40,114 bases of DNA from Mycolicibacter sinensis. GTDB taxonomy: Bacteria; Actinomycetota; Actinomycetes; Mycobacteriales; Mycobacteriaceae. The position numbers and the translations under genes were made by a program. Positions 1-10,890 of the stretch are shown here, piece by piece. The notes beneath the pieces are model-generated. The model was given only the letters and a program-made list of their open reading frames with translations, did not search any database and was not told the DNA's origin. Where the stretch lies: the NCBI RefSeq assembly GCF_001667945.1, contig NZ_LZJK01000018.1, positions 1 to 40,114 of the forward strand, read 5' to 3'. How positions within the stretch are numbered: position 1 is the first letter of the stretch; every line of letters begins with the position of its first letter.

Positions 1-499
1 TGCGCAGGCTGGCCGCCGCTTCGCAGCCGATGAAGCCGGCACCGATCACCACCGCACGGCGGGCGGCCGCGGCGTCGCCGCGCAGCACCAGACTGTCGTC
101 GAACGATCGGACCACCCGGATGCCGTTGAGCTCGCCGAGGCTGGGGATGCGCCGCGGCACCAGCCCGGTGGCGATGACGAGCTGGTCGTAGGGCAGCACG
201 GTGCCGTCGGCGAGGGCCACCGTCTGCGCTGCGGTGTCGACGCCGCGGGCGCCGCAGCCCAGCCGCAGGTCGATGTCGCGCGAGGCGTAGAACTCCGGCG
301 GCTCCAAGGTGGTGTCGTCGCGTTCGCCGCGCAACACGTCCTTGGTCAGCGGCGGCCGGTCATAGGGCAGGCGGGTCTCGTCGGAGACGATGGTGATCGG
401 CCCGGCGTACTCCTCGCGGCGCAGTTCCTCGGCGGTCCGCACCGCCGCGAGGCCGCCGCCGACGATGACTACTCCCTGTTTGGGCCCGTGTTCGGGCAC
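1..499 (-). CDS. FAD-dependent NAD(P)/ferredoxin reductase, N-terminal part (runs off the window)
   Basis: The first 166 residues of a flavoprotein pyridine-nucleotide oxidoreductase are visible; the rest lies beyond position 1. The N-terminal FAD-binding Rossmann motif (VVIVGGGLAA, residues 10-19) and the second dinucleotide-binding motif (VVIGAGFIGCE, residues 150-160) are both clear, in the order expected for ferredoxin/rubredoxin reductases that pass electrons from NAD(P)H to a small iron-sulfur protein. The GTG start at 499 is chosen because a GAGGGGA ribosome binding site lies just upstream and the glycine motif follows within 15 residues. It starts 34 bp after the stop of the short-chain dehydrogenase, so the two are probably co-transcribed. 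It corresponds in position to M. tuberculosis Rv0688 (from memory). The electron acceptor cannot be told from sequence. Confidence 0.85.
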   Translation of the reverse strand, partial: MPEHGPKQGVVIVGGGLAAVRTAEELRREEYAGPITIVSDETRLPYDRPPLTKDVLRGERDDTTLEPPEFYASRDIDLRLGCGARGVDTAAQTVALADGTVLPYDQLVIATGLVPRRIPSLGELNGIRVVRSFDDSLVLRGDAAAARRAVVIGAGFIGCEAAASLR

Positions 500-533
500 G
501 TCGCTTCCCCTCGTTGTGATCCCAGCAGAGCGC

Positions 534-1373
<840 letters not shown>

Positions 1374-1387
1374 CTAGCAGCTGGAAC

Positions 1388-1401
1388 TGGAACGTGTTCT
1401 A
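1388..1401. promoter_or_regulatory. KstR-like operator upstream of the SDR gene
   Basis: The 14-bp sequence TGGAACGTGTTCTA fits TNNAACNNGTTNNA, the published consensus of the mycobacterial TetR-type sterol regulator KstR. It lies in the 51-bp gap between the SHOCT membrane-protein gene and the SDR gene, 24 bp before the SDR start codon, where a repressor could block transcription. Other TetR proteins bind similar palindromes, so the assignment is inferred. Confidence 0.5.
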
Positions 1402-1415
1402 TTGCCGGGGGACCT

Positions 1416-2243
1416 TCACAGGTCCGCGATGATCTGCTGACGTTTCTGGGCGTACTCCGCGTCGGTCACCACCCCCTGTTTGCGCAAGGCGTCCAATTCC
1501 TGCAACCGCTCCCCGGCCGACCGCGGCTCCGGGACCTCAGGAGCCGGCACGCCGGCACGCTGCTCGGCGGCCCGCCGGACCACCGCGGCCACCTGTTGGC
1601 GCACCACCGGATTGGACCGGATGTCGATCGTGCCCTGCACCGGGACGCCGTTGGCCCGCAGGATCTGGAAGATCTCCATCAGCGGGCCGTCCTGGCCGGT
1701 CAGGTCGTAGGTCCGGTTCTCCTCGGCCAGGGTGAACTGGGCGGGCACCGTGCCGCTCAGCAGCGCACTGCGCTGCCAGTCGATTTGGTAGCTGTTGGTG
1801 GCCGGGTCGACCAGGACGGCCAGTTTGCGCCCGGAGATCAGCGGCATCCGGGTCACCGAGGCGATCACCCGGTCCTGGGTGTCGAACGGCGTCAGGCCCG
1901 TGCCCTCGATATGCAGGTCGAGTTTGACCAGGGGCTGGTCGTTGATCCGGGTGCCGGTCTCCTGGATGCCGGTCACCTGCGCCAGGGCCAGCACGCCGTG
2001 CTGTTCCAGAAATTCGTTCTTGGCCGCCGATTTCGCGCCGTAGTCGGTCATCCACAACGCGGCCAGGACGTCGCAGAACGTGACCAGCAGCCCGGTGTAG
2101 AACATCCATTTCAGGTCCGCCAGCTGGCCCGTCGCGAAATAGACGACCAGGAAGATCGGTCCGACCAGGCCGCCGAAGCCCAGCACCATGGCCTGGGCCT
2201 TCACATAACGCCACAACATGGGCGTCACATTAGCGCTGGTCAC
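1416..2243 (-). CDS. Membrane protein with C-terminal SHOCT domain
   Basis: About 275 residues. Two hydrophobic segments near the N-terminus (about 16-36 and 46-64) are likely membrane-spanning. A polar middle region of beta-rich appearance follows. The last 30 residues (RLQELDALRKQGVVTDAEY and onward) form a SHOCT domain, a short helical module usually found at the ends of proteins and thought to mediate oligomerisation. The start is uncertain: GTG at 2243 gives the length used here, and an ATG at 2219 would remove eight residues without affecting the membrane segments. It lies between tuf and the SDR gene, as the membrane protein Rv0686 does in M. tuberculosis (from memory). No function is known. 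Confidence 0.75.
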   Translation of the reverse strand: MTSANVTPMLWRYVKAQAMVLGFGGLVGPIFLVVYFATGQLADLKWMFYTGLLVTFCDVLAALWMTDYGAKSAAKNEFLEQHGVLALAQVTGIQETGTRINDQPLVKLDLHIEGTGLTPFDTQDRVIASVTRMPLISGRKLAVLVDPATNSYQIDWQRSALLSGTVPAQFTLAEENRTYDLTGQDGPLMEIFQILRANGVPVQGTIDIRSNPVVRQQVAAVVRRAAEQRAGVPAPEVPEPRSAGERLQELDALRKQGVVTDAEYAQKRQQIIADL

Positions 2244-2264
2244 CGGTGCCCACCCCGCAGATCC

Positions 2265-2299
2265 AAAAGCCCCCTTTCCACACCGGGAAAGGGGGCCTT
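2265..2299 (-). terminator. Intrinsic terminator of the str operon
   Basis: A 10-bp stem (CCCCCTTTCC at 2270-2279 pairing with GGAAAGGGGG at 2286-2295) has a six-base loop and is followed on the minus strand by a T run (complement of 2265-2268). It lies 26 bp after the tuf stop codon, where the rpsL-rpsG-fusA-tuf message should end. Confidence 0.85.
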
Positions 2300-2324
2300 C
2301 GGGTCTGCTCGCGCAGAGAAGGTG

Positions 2325-3515
<1,191 letters not shown>

Positions 3516-3605
3516 TTCTTGTCCTCCTGGACTTGTTGGTGCTGGGTTACAGCAGGGTTGATCTTTTTTAGTTTGTGCCACCGTAGCGGCACGGGCGGGT
3601 GGTGC

Positions 3606-5708
3606 TTATTCGCCCGTCGCCTTGGCGATAATCTCCTTCGCCACCTGCGCCGGCACTTCGGCGTAGGAGTCGAACACCATGGAGTAGTTCGCCCGGCCCT
3701 GGGTCTTCGACCGGAGGTCTCCGACGTAGCCGAACATCTCCGACAGCGGAACCTGCGCCTTGACGACACGCGCACCGCTGCGCTCCTCCATGGCCTGGAT
3801 CTGGCCACGGCGGGAGTTCAGGTCGCCGATCACATCGCCCATGTAGTCCTCGGGCGTGGTGACCTCGACGGCCATGATCGGTTCCAGGATCACCGGCTGC
3901 GCCGCTGCGGCAGCCTTCTTCAGCGCCTGCGAGCCGGCCACCTTGAAGGCCATCTCAGAGGAGTCGACGTCGTGGTACTGACCGTCGAGCAGGGTGACCT
4001 TCAGGTTGACCAGCGGGTAACCGGCCAGCACACCGTACTGCATGGCGTCCTGGGCACCGGCGTCCACCGCGGGGATGTACTCGCGGGGGATGCGGCCACC
4101 GGTGACCTTGTTCTCGAACTCGTAGGTTGCGCCGTCCTCGCCGGTGAACGGCTCGACGTCGATGATGACCTTCGCGAACTGGCCCGAGCCACCCGTCTGC
4201 TTCTTGTGGGTGTACTCGACCTTCTCCACCTTGCGGCGGATGGTCTCCTTGTAGGCCACCTGCGGCTTGCCGACGTTGGCCTCGACCTTGAACTCGCGGC
4301 GCATCCGGTCCACCAGGATGTCCAGGTGCAGCTCGCCCATGCCGCCGATCACGGTCTGACCGGTCTCGGAGTCCTGGTGCACCTTGAAGGTCGGGTCCTC
4401 TTCCGCCAGCTTCTGGATCGCGATGCTGAGCTTTTCCTGGTCGCTCTTGGTCTTGGGCTCGATCGCCACCTCGATGACCGGCGCCGGGAACGTCATCGAC
4501 TCCAGCACGATCTGGTGGTTGGGGTCGCACAGCGTGTCACCGGTGGTGGTGTCCTTGAGGCCGATCACCGCGTAGATGTGGCCGGCAGAGACCGATTCGA
4601 CCGGGTTCTCCTTGTTGGAGTGCATCTGGAACAGCTTGCCCAGCCGCTCCTTCTTGCCCTTGGTCGAGTTGATCACCTGGGCGCCGGACTCCACCTTGCC
4701 GGAGTAGACCCGCACGTAGGTCAGCTTGCCGAAGAACGGGTGCACCGCGATCTTGAACGCCAGCGCCGAGAACGGCTCGTCGACGCTGGGCTTGCGGCTG
4801 ATGACCTCGTCTTCCTTGCCCGGCACGTGGCCCTGCACCGACTCCACGTCCAGCGGCGACGGAAGGTAGTCGATCACCGCGTCCAGCATCGGCTGGACAC
4901 CCTTGTTCTTGAACGCGCTGCCGCACAGCACCGGGTACAGCTCGGAGGCCACCGTCAGCTTGCGGATGCCGGCCTTGATCTCCTCGACCGAGAGCTCCTC
5001 GCCACCGAGGTACTTCTCCAGCAGCGCCTCGTCGGTCTCGGCGACGGCCTCCAGCAGCGCGGTCCGGTACTCCTCGGCCTTGTCGGCCAGATCGGCCGGG
5101 ATCTCGACGGTGTCGTAGGTTTCACCGAGCTTGGTCTCGCCGCGCCACACCTTGGCGTTCATCTCGACCAGGTCGACGATGCCCTCGAAGTCGTTCTCCG
5201 CGCCGATCGGCAGCTGGATAACCAGCGGACGCGCGCCGAGGCGTTCCTCGATGGTGCGCACGGTGAAGTAGAAGTCCGCGCCCAGCTTGTCCATCTTGTT
5301 GACGAAGCAGATCCGCGGCACGTCGTACTTGTCGGCCTGCCGCCACACCTGCTCGGACTGCGGCTCGACGCCCTCCTTGCCGTCGAACACGGCGACAGCG
5401 CCATCGAGGACCCGCAGGGACCGCTCCACCTCGACGGTGAAGTCGACGTGACCCGGGGTGTCGATGATGTTGATCTGGTTCTTGTTCCAGAAGCAGGTCA
5501 CCGCGGCGGAGGTGATGGTGATGCCGCGCTCCTGCTCCTGCTCCATCCAGTCGGTGGTCGAGGCGCCGTCGTGCGTCTCACCGATCTTGTAGTTGACGCC
5601 GGTGTAGTACAGGATCCGCTCGGTCGTCGTCGTCTTACCGGCATCGATGTGCGCCATGATGCCGATGTTGCGGACCTTGTTCAGGTCGGTCAGCACGTCC
5701 TGTGCCAC
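3606..5708 (-). CDS. fusA: Elongation factor G
   Basis: EF-G is the ribosomal translocase GTPase. It has 700 residues, full length for the family. The G-domain motifs AHIDAGKTT (19-27), DTPGHVD (83-89) and NKMD (137-140) are intact, and domains II to V follow without a break. The start is GTG at 5708, preceded by a GGGAAG sequence. It sits between rpsG (71 bp upstream) and tuf (90 bp downstream), as in the classic str operon. Confidence 0.98.
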   Translation of the reverse strand: MAQDVLTDLNKVRNIGIMAHIDAGKTTTTERILYYTGVNYKIGETHDGASTTDWMEQEQERGITITSAAVTCFWNKNQINIIDTPGHVDFTVEVERSLRVLDGAVAVFDGKEGVEPQSEQVWRQADKYDVPRICFVNKMDKLGADFYFTVRTIEERLGARPLVIQLPIGAENDFEGIVDLVEMNAKVWRGETKLGETYDTVEIPADLADKAEEYRTALLEAVAETDEALLEKYLGGEELSVEEIKAGIRKLTVASELYPVLCGSAFKNKGVQPMLDAVIDYLPSPLDVESVQGHVPGKEDEVISRKPSVDEPFSALAFKIAVHPFFGKLTYVRVYSGKVESGAQVINSTKGKKERLGKLFQMHSNKENPVESVSAGHIYAVIGLKDTTTGDTLCDPNHQIVLESMTFPAPVIEVAIEPKTKSDQEKLSIAIQKLAEEDPTFKVHQDSETGQTVIGGMGELHLDILVDRMRREFKVEANVGKPQVAYKETIRRKVEKVEYTHKKQTGGSGQFAKVIIDVEPFTGEDGATYEFENKVTGGRIPREYIPAVDAGAQDAMQYGVLAGYPLVNLKVTLLDGQYHDVDSSEMAFKVAGSQALKKAAAAAQPVILEPIMAVEVTTPEDYMGDVIGDLNSRRGQIQAMEERSGARVVKAQVPLSEMFGYVGDLRSKTQGRANYSMVFDSYAEVPAQVAKEIIAKATGE

Positions 5709-5779
5709 AGCAGTCTTCCCACTCTGTCGATTACTTCAATTGCTTGTTGTCGCCGGGACCGGCGGCTACACCCGCAGGA

Positions 5780-6250
5780 TCACCAGCGGTAGTGCGCGAA
5801 GGCCCGGTTCGCCTCGGCCATCTTGTGGGTGTCTTCCCGGCGCTTCACCGAGGCACCCAGCCCGTTGCTGGCGTCGAGGATCTCGTTGGCCAGCCGCTCG
5901 ATCATGGTCTTCTCCCGGCGCTGCCGCGAGAAGCTCACCAGCCAGCGCAGCGCCAGCGTGGTGGAGCGCTCGGCCCGCACCTCGACCGGAACCTGGTAAG
6001 TGGCACCACCGACGCGGCGGCTGCGCACCTCCAGAGCCGGCTTGACGTTGTCCAGTGCGCGCTTGAGCGTCACGACCGGGTCGGTGCCGGTCTTGTCGCG
6101 TGCCTGCTCCAGCGCGCCGTAGACGATGCGCTCGGCCAGCGACTTCTTGCCGGCCAGCAACACCTTGTTGACCAGCTGGGTGACCAGCTGCGACCCGTAG
6201 ACCGGGTCGGAAACCAGCGGACGCTTGGGAGCGGGACCCTTGCGCGGCAT
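5780..6250 (-). CDS. rpsG: 30S ribosomal protein S7
   Basis: S7 is a primary 16S rRNA-binding protein that organises the head of the small subunit. The 156-residue product begins [11 protein letters not shown] and ends AHYRW, the usual bacterial length. Its ATG shares one base with the rpsL stop (TGATG), which suggests translational coupling so that S12 and S7 are made in step. It is the second gene of the str operon. Confidence 0.98.
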   Translation of the reverse strand: MPRKGPAPKRPLVSDPVYGSQLVTQLVNKVLLAGKKSLAERIVYGALEQARDKTGTDPVVTLKRALDNVKPALEVRSRRVGGATYQVPVEVRAERSTTLALRWLVSFSRQRREKTMIERLANEILDASNGLGASVKRREDTHKMAEANRAFAHYRW

Positions 6251-6624
6251 CAGCTCTTCTCCTTCTTGGCGCCGTAGCGACTGCGGGCCTGCTTGCGGTT
6301 CTTGACCCCCTGGGTGTCCAGCGAGCCGCGGATGATCTTGTAGCGCACACCCGGCAGGTCCTTCACCCGGCCACCACGCACCAGCACCATCGAGTGCTCC
6401 TGCAGGTTGTGGCCCTCGCCCGGGATGTAGGCGGTCACCTCGACCTGGCTGGTCAGCTTGACGCGGGCCACCTTGCGAAGCGCCGAGTTCGGCTTCTTCG
6501 GGGTGGTGGTGTACACGCGGGTGCACACGCCGCGACGCTGCGGGCTGCCCTTGAGGGCCGCAGTCTTGACTTTGCCGATCTTGTCGCGGCGACCCTTGCG
6601 GACCAGCTGCTGAATGGTTGGCAT
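6250..6624 (-). CDS. rpsL: 30S ribosomal protein S12
   Basis: S12 is the decoding-centre protein of the small subunit. It has 124 residues, starting [13 protein letters not shown] and ending GAKKEKS. Lysines 43 (TPKKPNS) and 88 (GRVKDLPG), the positions most often changed in streptomycin-resistant mycobacteria, are both lysine here, so this is the susceptible allele. It is the first gene of the str operon, with a promoter candidate about 190 bp upstream. Confidence 0.98.
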   Translation of the reverse strand: MPTIQQLVRKGRRDKIGKVKTAALKGSPQRRGVCTRVYTTTPKKPNSALRKVARVKLTSQVEVTAYIPGEGHNLQEHSMVLVRGGRVKDLPGVRYKIIRGSLDTQGVKNRKQARSRYGAKKEKS

Positions 6625-6812
6625 CTACCGGCTTCCTGTATCGCTGTTCAAACTCTGTAAAACATGTCAGTCTGTGCCCTACCGCTACCCCGCGGTCGGG
6701 CGTGTCGCATGCGCCGGCCTCGGATCGCTCCGCTGCATAATGGACATGCGAATTGGGCCAGGCGCGCGCGTTATGTCACCAAACGCGCCTCGGTGGCCAG
6801 GCACGAGCTACC

Positions 6813-6842
6813 ACAATACCCGGCTGGACTCCGGCAGGTCAA
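6813..6842 (-). promoter_or_regulatory. Candidate sigma-A promoter of the str operon
   Basis: On the minus strand TTGACC (6842-6837) and TATTGT (6818-6813) are separated by 18 bp. This places the transcription start near 6806 and leaves a leader of about 180 bases before rpsL. No gene occupies 6625-6878. Other AT-rich hexamers nearby (around 6735-6742) could be additional promoters. Confidence 0.55.
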
Positions 6843-6878
6843 AGCGCGTCGCCCCGGCCGCTTCGGCCTCTGCCGCAG

Positions 6879-7508
6879 CTACTCGGTGCGGCTCTCCATC
6901 GCCGAAGCCAGCCGGCGCACCATGTCCGAGAAGATCGCGTCGGTGTCGACGTCGTCCATCACCCCGGTCATCTCCAGCAGCACGAAACCGTGCATCGCCG
7001 CCCAGAACTCCAACGCCGCGTGAAACGCCCGCTCACCGTCGAGCCCGTAGGACGACAGCACCTCGATCACCGGGGCGGCGGCACGGGTGGCCGCGGCGGT
7101 GTACTCCGGGTCCTCACCCCCCAGCGGCATCCGGGTGAACGCCGAATAGCGGCCCGGGTGATGGTGGGCGTAGCTGCGGTAGGCGCCGGCCATCACCAGC
7201 ACCGCGTCGTCGCGGGCCCGGCCCTGGCCGACCTGGGTCAGCATCTCGAGGATGTCGTCGATCACCCGCATCCGCATCGCGCGGCGCAGGTCACCCAGGC
7301 TGTGCACGTGGTTGTACAGCGACGGGCCCTTGGTGCCGAGCTGGGTGGCCAGCGCATTGATGGTCAGCGCATCCCAGCCCTCGCGGTCCAAGAAGTTCAG
7401 CGCGGCGTTGACGATGACCTCCCGACTCAGCTTGACCGGGCGTGCCCCCGATTTGCCGTTGCCACGCGAGCGACCGCCCGCCGCCGGCAGGTCTGGTCGA
7501 GCTGACAT
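6879..7508 (-). CDS. TetR-family transcriptional regulator
   Basis: 209 residues. The N-terminal TetR DNA-binding domain is at about 25-75, with the helix-turn-helix around TINALATQLGTKGPSLYNHV (49-68). It is followed by an all-helical ligand domain containing AALEFWAAMHGFVLLEMTG, typical of the TetR_C WHG group. The ATG at 7508 is preceded by AAGGGC; longer in-frame starts lack a matching site. It lies upstream of the str operon and diverges from two DUF3060 genes, as Rv0681 does in M. tuberculosis (from memory). Its effector and targets are unknown; the 158-bp divergent gap is the obvious place for an operator. Confidence 0.85.
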   Translation of the reverse strand: MSARPDLPAAGGRSRGNGKSGARPVKLSREVIVNAALNFLDREGWDALTINALATQLGTKGPSLYNHVHSLGDLRRAMRMRVIDDILEMLTQVGQGRARDDAVLVMAGAYRSYAHHHPGRYSAFTRMPLGGEDPEYTAAATRAAAPVIEVLSSYGLDGERAFHAALEFWAAMHGFVLLEMTGVMDDVDTDAIFSDMVRRLASAMESRTE

Positions 7509-7666
7509 GACGGTTGCCCTTCGTAACAGTGCGTGCCGGACCGATGAGACGGATGTGAGATCAGCAAAGAACTCTAATCCACGGGTAACCGGGGGAACCC
7601 GCGTACGGCCGAGCCGACGCGTCGTAAGCTTTGCCGAAATCGCATCCGGCGAGAGGGGCACGGGAG

Positions 7667-8032
7667 ATGAGATGGACCGCGCTGGGTGCTGCGCTGCTGT
7701 GTTTCGCCGGCGGTTCGCTGGGTAGCGCCGCGAGCGCACACGCCGTGCCCGGCGACATCCACATCTACGGGGTGCACGAAACCCGCACCCTGGACTGCAA
7801 CGGCGGCACCCTGTTCGTCAACGGGGTCAACCTCACCGTGCACGCGTTCGGGGACTGCTGGGCGGTGACCATGCAGGGCTCGCAGAACACCGTCATCGCG
7901 GAGACCATCGTCAACGACGTCACCGTCTACGGCTACGACCAGACCGTCTACTACCACAACGGCGACCCGCTGCTGTTCGACCGCGGACGTGAGCTGGGCA
8001 TGACCAACCGGCTCGCCCGCGTACCGGCGTGA
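7667..8032 (+). CDS. Exported DUF3060 protein
   Basis: 121 residues. The N-terminus is a signal peptide (MRWTALGAALLCFAGG then SAASAHA), with probable cleavage after AHA near residue 26. The mature part carries the short repeated beta-strand pattern of DUF3060 (LDCNGGTLFVNGVNLTV and QGSQNTVIAETIVNDV), which looks like turns of a small beta-solenoid. The ATG at 7667 is chosen because a GAGAGGGG site precedes it; a TTG at 7631 would spoil the signal peptide. Its stop overlaps the start of the next gene (GTGA), so the two are co-translated. It corresponds to Rv0680c in position. Function unknown. Confidence 0.75.
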   Translation: MRWTALGAALLCFAGGSLGSAASAHAVPGDIHIYGVHETRTLDCNGGTLFVNGVNLTVHAFGDCWAVTMQGSQNTVIAETIVNDVTVYGYDQTVYYHNGDPLLFDRGRELGMTNRLARVPA

Positions 8033-8421
8033 CCCGGCGAGCACCTCTGGTCGTCGGCGTCGCGATCACGACACTGCTGTGCGGGCTGACCGGCTGCGCC
8101 GGTTCGCCGGAGGTGCCCCCGGTCCGGCGCCTGCCGGCGAGCGCGGATCCCAACCTGATCGACTACGGCTCGGTCGGGACGACGTCGGCGGTGGACTGCG
8201 CCGACGGTAAGTCGCTTCTCGTGGCCGGATCCAACAACAAGTTGACGGTGCGGGGCCGCTGCGAGGCGGTGAACGTCGCCGGGGCCGACAACCGGATCAC
8301 CGTCGAGCGCGTCGAGAAGTCCTTGACGGTCACCGGGCTCAACAACTCCGTCACCTACCGCGGCGGCGAGCCGACGGTGGACGATCGCGGGTCGGGCAAC
8401 ACCATCGCCGGCAAGCGCTGA
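8029..8421 (+). CDS. DUF3060 lipoprotein
   Basis: 130 residues with a bacterial lipoprotein signal: a charged MTRR start, a hydrophobic stretch and the lipobox LTGC, with the acylated cysteine at residue 23. The mature domain repeats the DUF3060 pattern (LLVAGSNNKLTVRG, NVAGADNRITVE, LTVTGLNNSVTYRGG), consistent with a short beta-solenoid held at the outer face of the cytoplasmic membrane. The GTG start overlaps the stop of the previous gene by four bases. It corresponds to Rv0679c in position. Only 25 bp separate its stop from the convergent echA5-like gene, so no efflux genes lie in between. Confidence 0.8.
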   Translation: MTRRAPLVVGVAITTLLCGLTGCAGSPEVPPVRRLPASADPNLIDYGSVGTTSAVDCADGKSLLVAGSNNKLTVRGRCEAVNVAGADNRITVERVEKSLTVTGLNNSVTYRGGEPTVDDRGSGNTIAGKR

Positions 8422-8446
8422 TCCGGGGCGTCAGGCGGGGCCGACG

Positions 8447-9207
<761 letters not shown>

Positions 9208-9211
<4 letters not shown>

Positions 9212-9945
9212 GATCGCACCTCCACCGTTTGGGCCGCATCGCGCCGTTCCGCCACTTCGTCGACGAACTCCGCGTAGCGACTGCGGATCCGCTCCCCCGG
9301 CCAGTCCGGTGGCAGCAGTTCGGCCGGCAGCACCGGGTCGCGGCGCAGGTGGCGCACCATGGCCGCGGCGACGATGAAGCGATCGGGCACCTCGGGGGCC
9401 TGCGCCATCTCGGCCAGCAATCCGTTGCCGGTGGCGGCCCACCCGGTCAGGTCCCACAGCTTGCCGGCGAGGTCGGCCGGGTGTTCGTCCCGCGCGGTGA
9501 GCAGCCGGATGTAGGGGGACAGACCAGCACCCAGATCAACATCGATGTTGTCCGGCCGCATCCAAAACCCTTCGCGCAGTTCGGCGAATCGCCGCTCGGT
9601 GAGCCCGGACCGCAACGCTGCCCGGGTCCGGGCGTCGCAGCCGACGCTGGTGATCACCACGGCGATCCAGTCGCCGCCCCAGGGGCGGGTGCGCGGATTC
9701 AGCGCCTCGTCCTGCCGGCGCTGACGTTCCAGCAGTCGTTCGGAGAGTCCGTAGCCCTGCGCGGAGCGGACCAGATCCCCGGCCGCGACCAGCCGGGTCA
9801 GCGCCACCCGCATAGCGGTTTCCTTGATGCCGAAACCCGCTGTGAGCCTGAGCAATTCAGCCGACGTAGCCGAGGCGGGATGCGCGCCCAGCAGCACCGA
9901 TAGCACCACCGAGCGGGCCGTCATACGAACTGGTGCCTCGGTCAT
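9208..9945 (-). CDS. PaaX-family transcriptional regulator
   Basis: 245 residues with the PaaX layout: an N-terminal winged helix (about 10-62, VVLSVLLGAHPASATSAELL then TAMRVALTRLVAAGDLV) followed by the PaaX central and C-terminal domains (WGGDWIAVVITS, then an acidic, arginine-rich tail). PaaX of E. coli represses phenylacetate catabolism and is released by phenylacetyl-CoA, so this protein may sense an acyl-CoA handled by the flanking genes. It starts three bases after the echA4 stop and overlaps echA5 by four bases, so it is made from the same message as the enzymes. It corresponds to Rv0674. The link to the palindromes upstream of fadE8 is inferred. Confidence 0.85.
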
Positions 9946-9948
9946 CGC

Positions 9949-10884
9949 TTAGACCCCGGAAGCCTGTCGGCCGTAGTCCCCGAACGGCTCGTCGCGGTGT
10001 CGCACCGCGTCGCGGAAGCCGTGCGCCACCGCGTCGGCGACGAACGCGTGACCCTCCGGGGTGTGCCGCGCCACCCCGTCGAAGACGGTGCTGACCATCC
10101 GGCTCGTCGCCACCCCCTGTTGCAGCAGTGCGGTGTTGAGCGCCAGCTTGGCCATGATCAGCTGGTTGACCGGCATGGCCGCGATGCGGCCTACCAGTCG
10201 TTCGGTGCGCTCATCGAGATCGGCCGGATCGGGCGCCTCGATCGCCAGGCCCCATTCGGCGGCTTGGGCGCCGGTGATGCAATCCCCGGTCAGCAGAAGG
10301 CGTTTGGCGCGCTGGTCGCCGAGCCGGTGCGCCCACAGCCCGGCCGCCGGCACGCCCCACACCCGCATCGGCGGGTAGCCGATCTTGGCGTCGGAGGCGG
10401 CGATCACCTGGTCGGCGTGCAAGGCGATGTCGGTGCCGCCGGCCACACAGTAGCCGTGGATCTTGACCACGGTCGGTTTGTCGGCGTGCATCAGCGAGGC
10501 GAAGCCCCGGACGAACCGGCTCATCATCTGGTAGTCGATCATCGGATCCCAGGGCTGGTCCGGGCGATGATTGGTGGCCTGGACCTTGCCGTCGAGCACG
10601 CTGCCCCGGTAGTTCTCACCGCCCGCCGACGACGATCCCTCCGCATAAGCACCCAGGTCGAACCCGGCGCAGAATCCCTCGCCGCGGCCCGACACCAGGA
10701 TCACGTGCACGTTCGGGTCCAGGTCGGCGCGCTCCACCAGGGCCGACAGTTCCAGTGGCGTGTCGGCGGTGATGGCGTTGCCCTTCTCCGGGCGGTTAAA
10801 GGTGATCCGGGCGATGCGGTCGGTGACCTCGTAGGTCATCGTCCGCAGGTTGTCGAACTCGACCGGGGCGATGTGGTGCCGCAC
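9949..10884 (-). CDS. echA4: Enoyl-CoA hydratase-family protein (EchA4-like)
   Basis: A 311-residue crotonase-superfamily protein, longer than a classical hydratase because of an insertion (about 82-120, including NYRGSVLDGKVQATNHRPDQ). The acyl-CoA and oxyanion segments are visible (GFCAGFDLGAY, 70-80; YCVAGGTDIAL, 145-155). Both canonical hydratase glutamates are changed: aspartate at 152 and proline at 172 (IGYPPMRVWG). It may therefore catalyse a different crotonase reaction. The GTG start at 10884 lies six bases after the fadE8 stop, so it is translated as part of that operon. The name rests on synteny with Rv0673. Confidence 0.85.
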   Translation of the reverse strand: MRHHIAPVEFDNLRTMTYEVTDRIARITFNRPEKGNAITADTPLELSALVERADLDPNVHVILVSGRGEGFCAGFDLGAYAEGSSSAGGENYRGSVLDGKVQATNHRPDQPWDPMIDYQMMSRFVRGFASLMHADKPTVVKIHGYCVAGGTDIALHADQVIAASDAKIGYPPMRVWGVPAAGLWAHRLGDQRAKRLLLTGDCITGAQAAEWGLAIEAPDPADLDERTERLVGRIAAMPVNQLIMAKLALNTALLQQGVATSRMVSTVFDGVARHTPEGHAFVADAVAHGFRDAVRHRDEPFGDYGRQASGV

Positions 10885-10890
10885 GCCGGG

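Noticed and set aside
6614..7505. Plus-strand open frames over the str promoter and TetR gene
   Set aside because: They are antisense to a TetR gene with a clear domain, and proline/arginine-rich without family resemblance.
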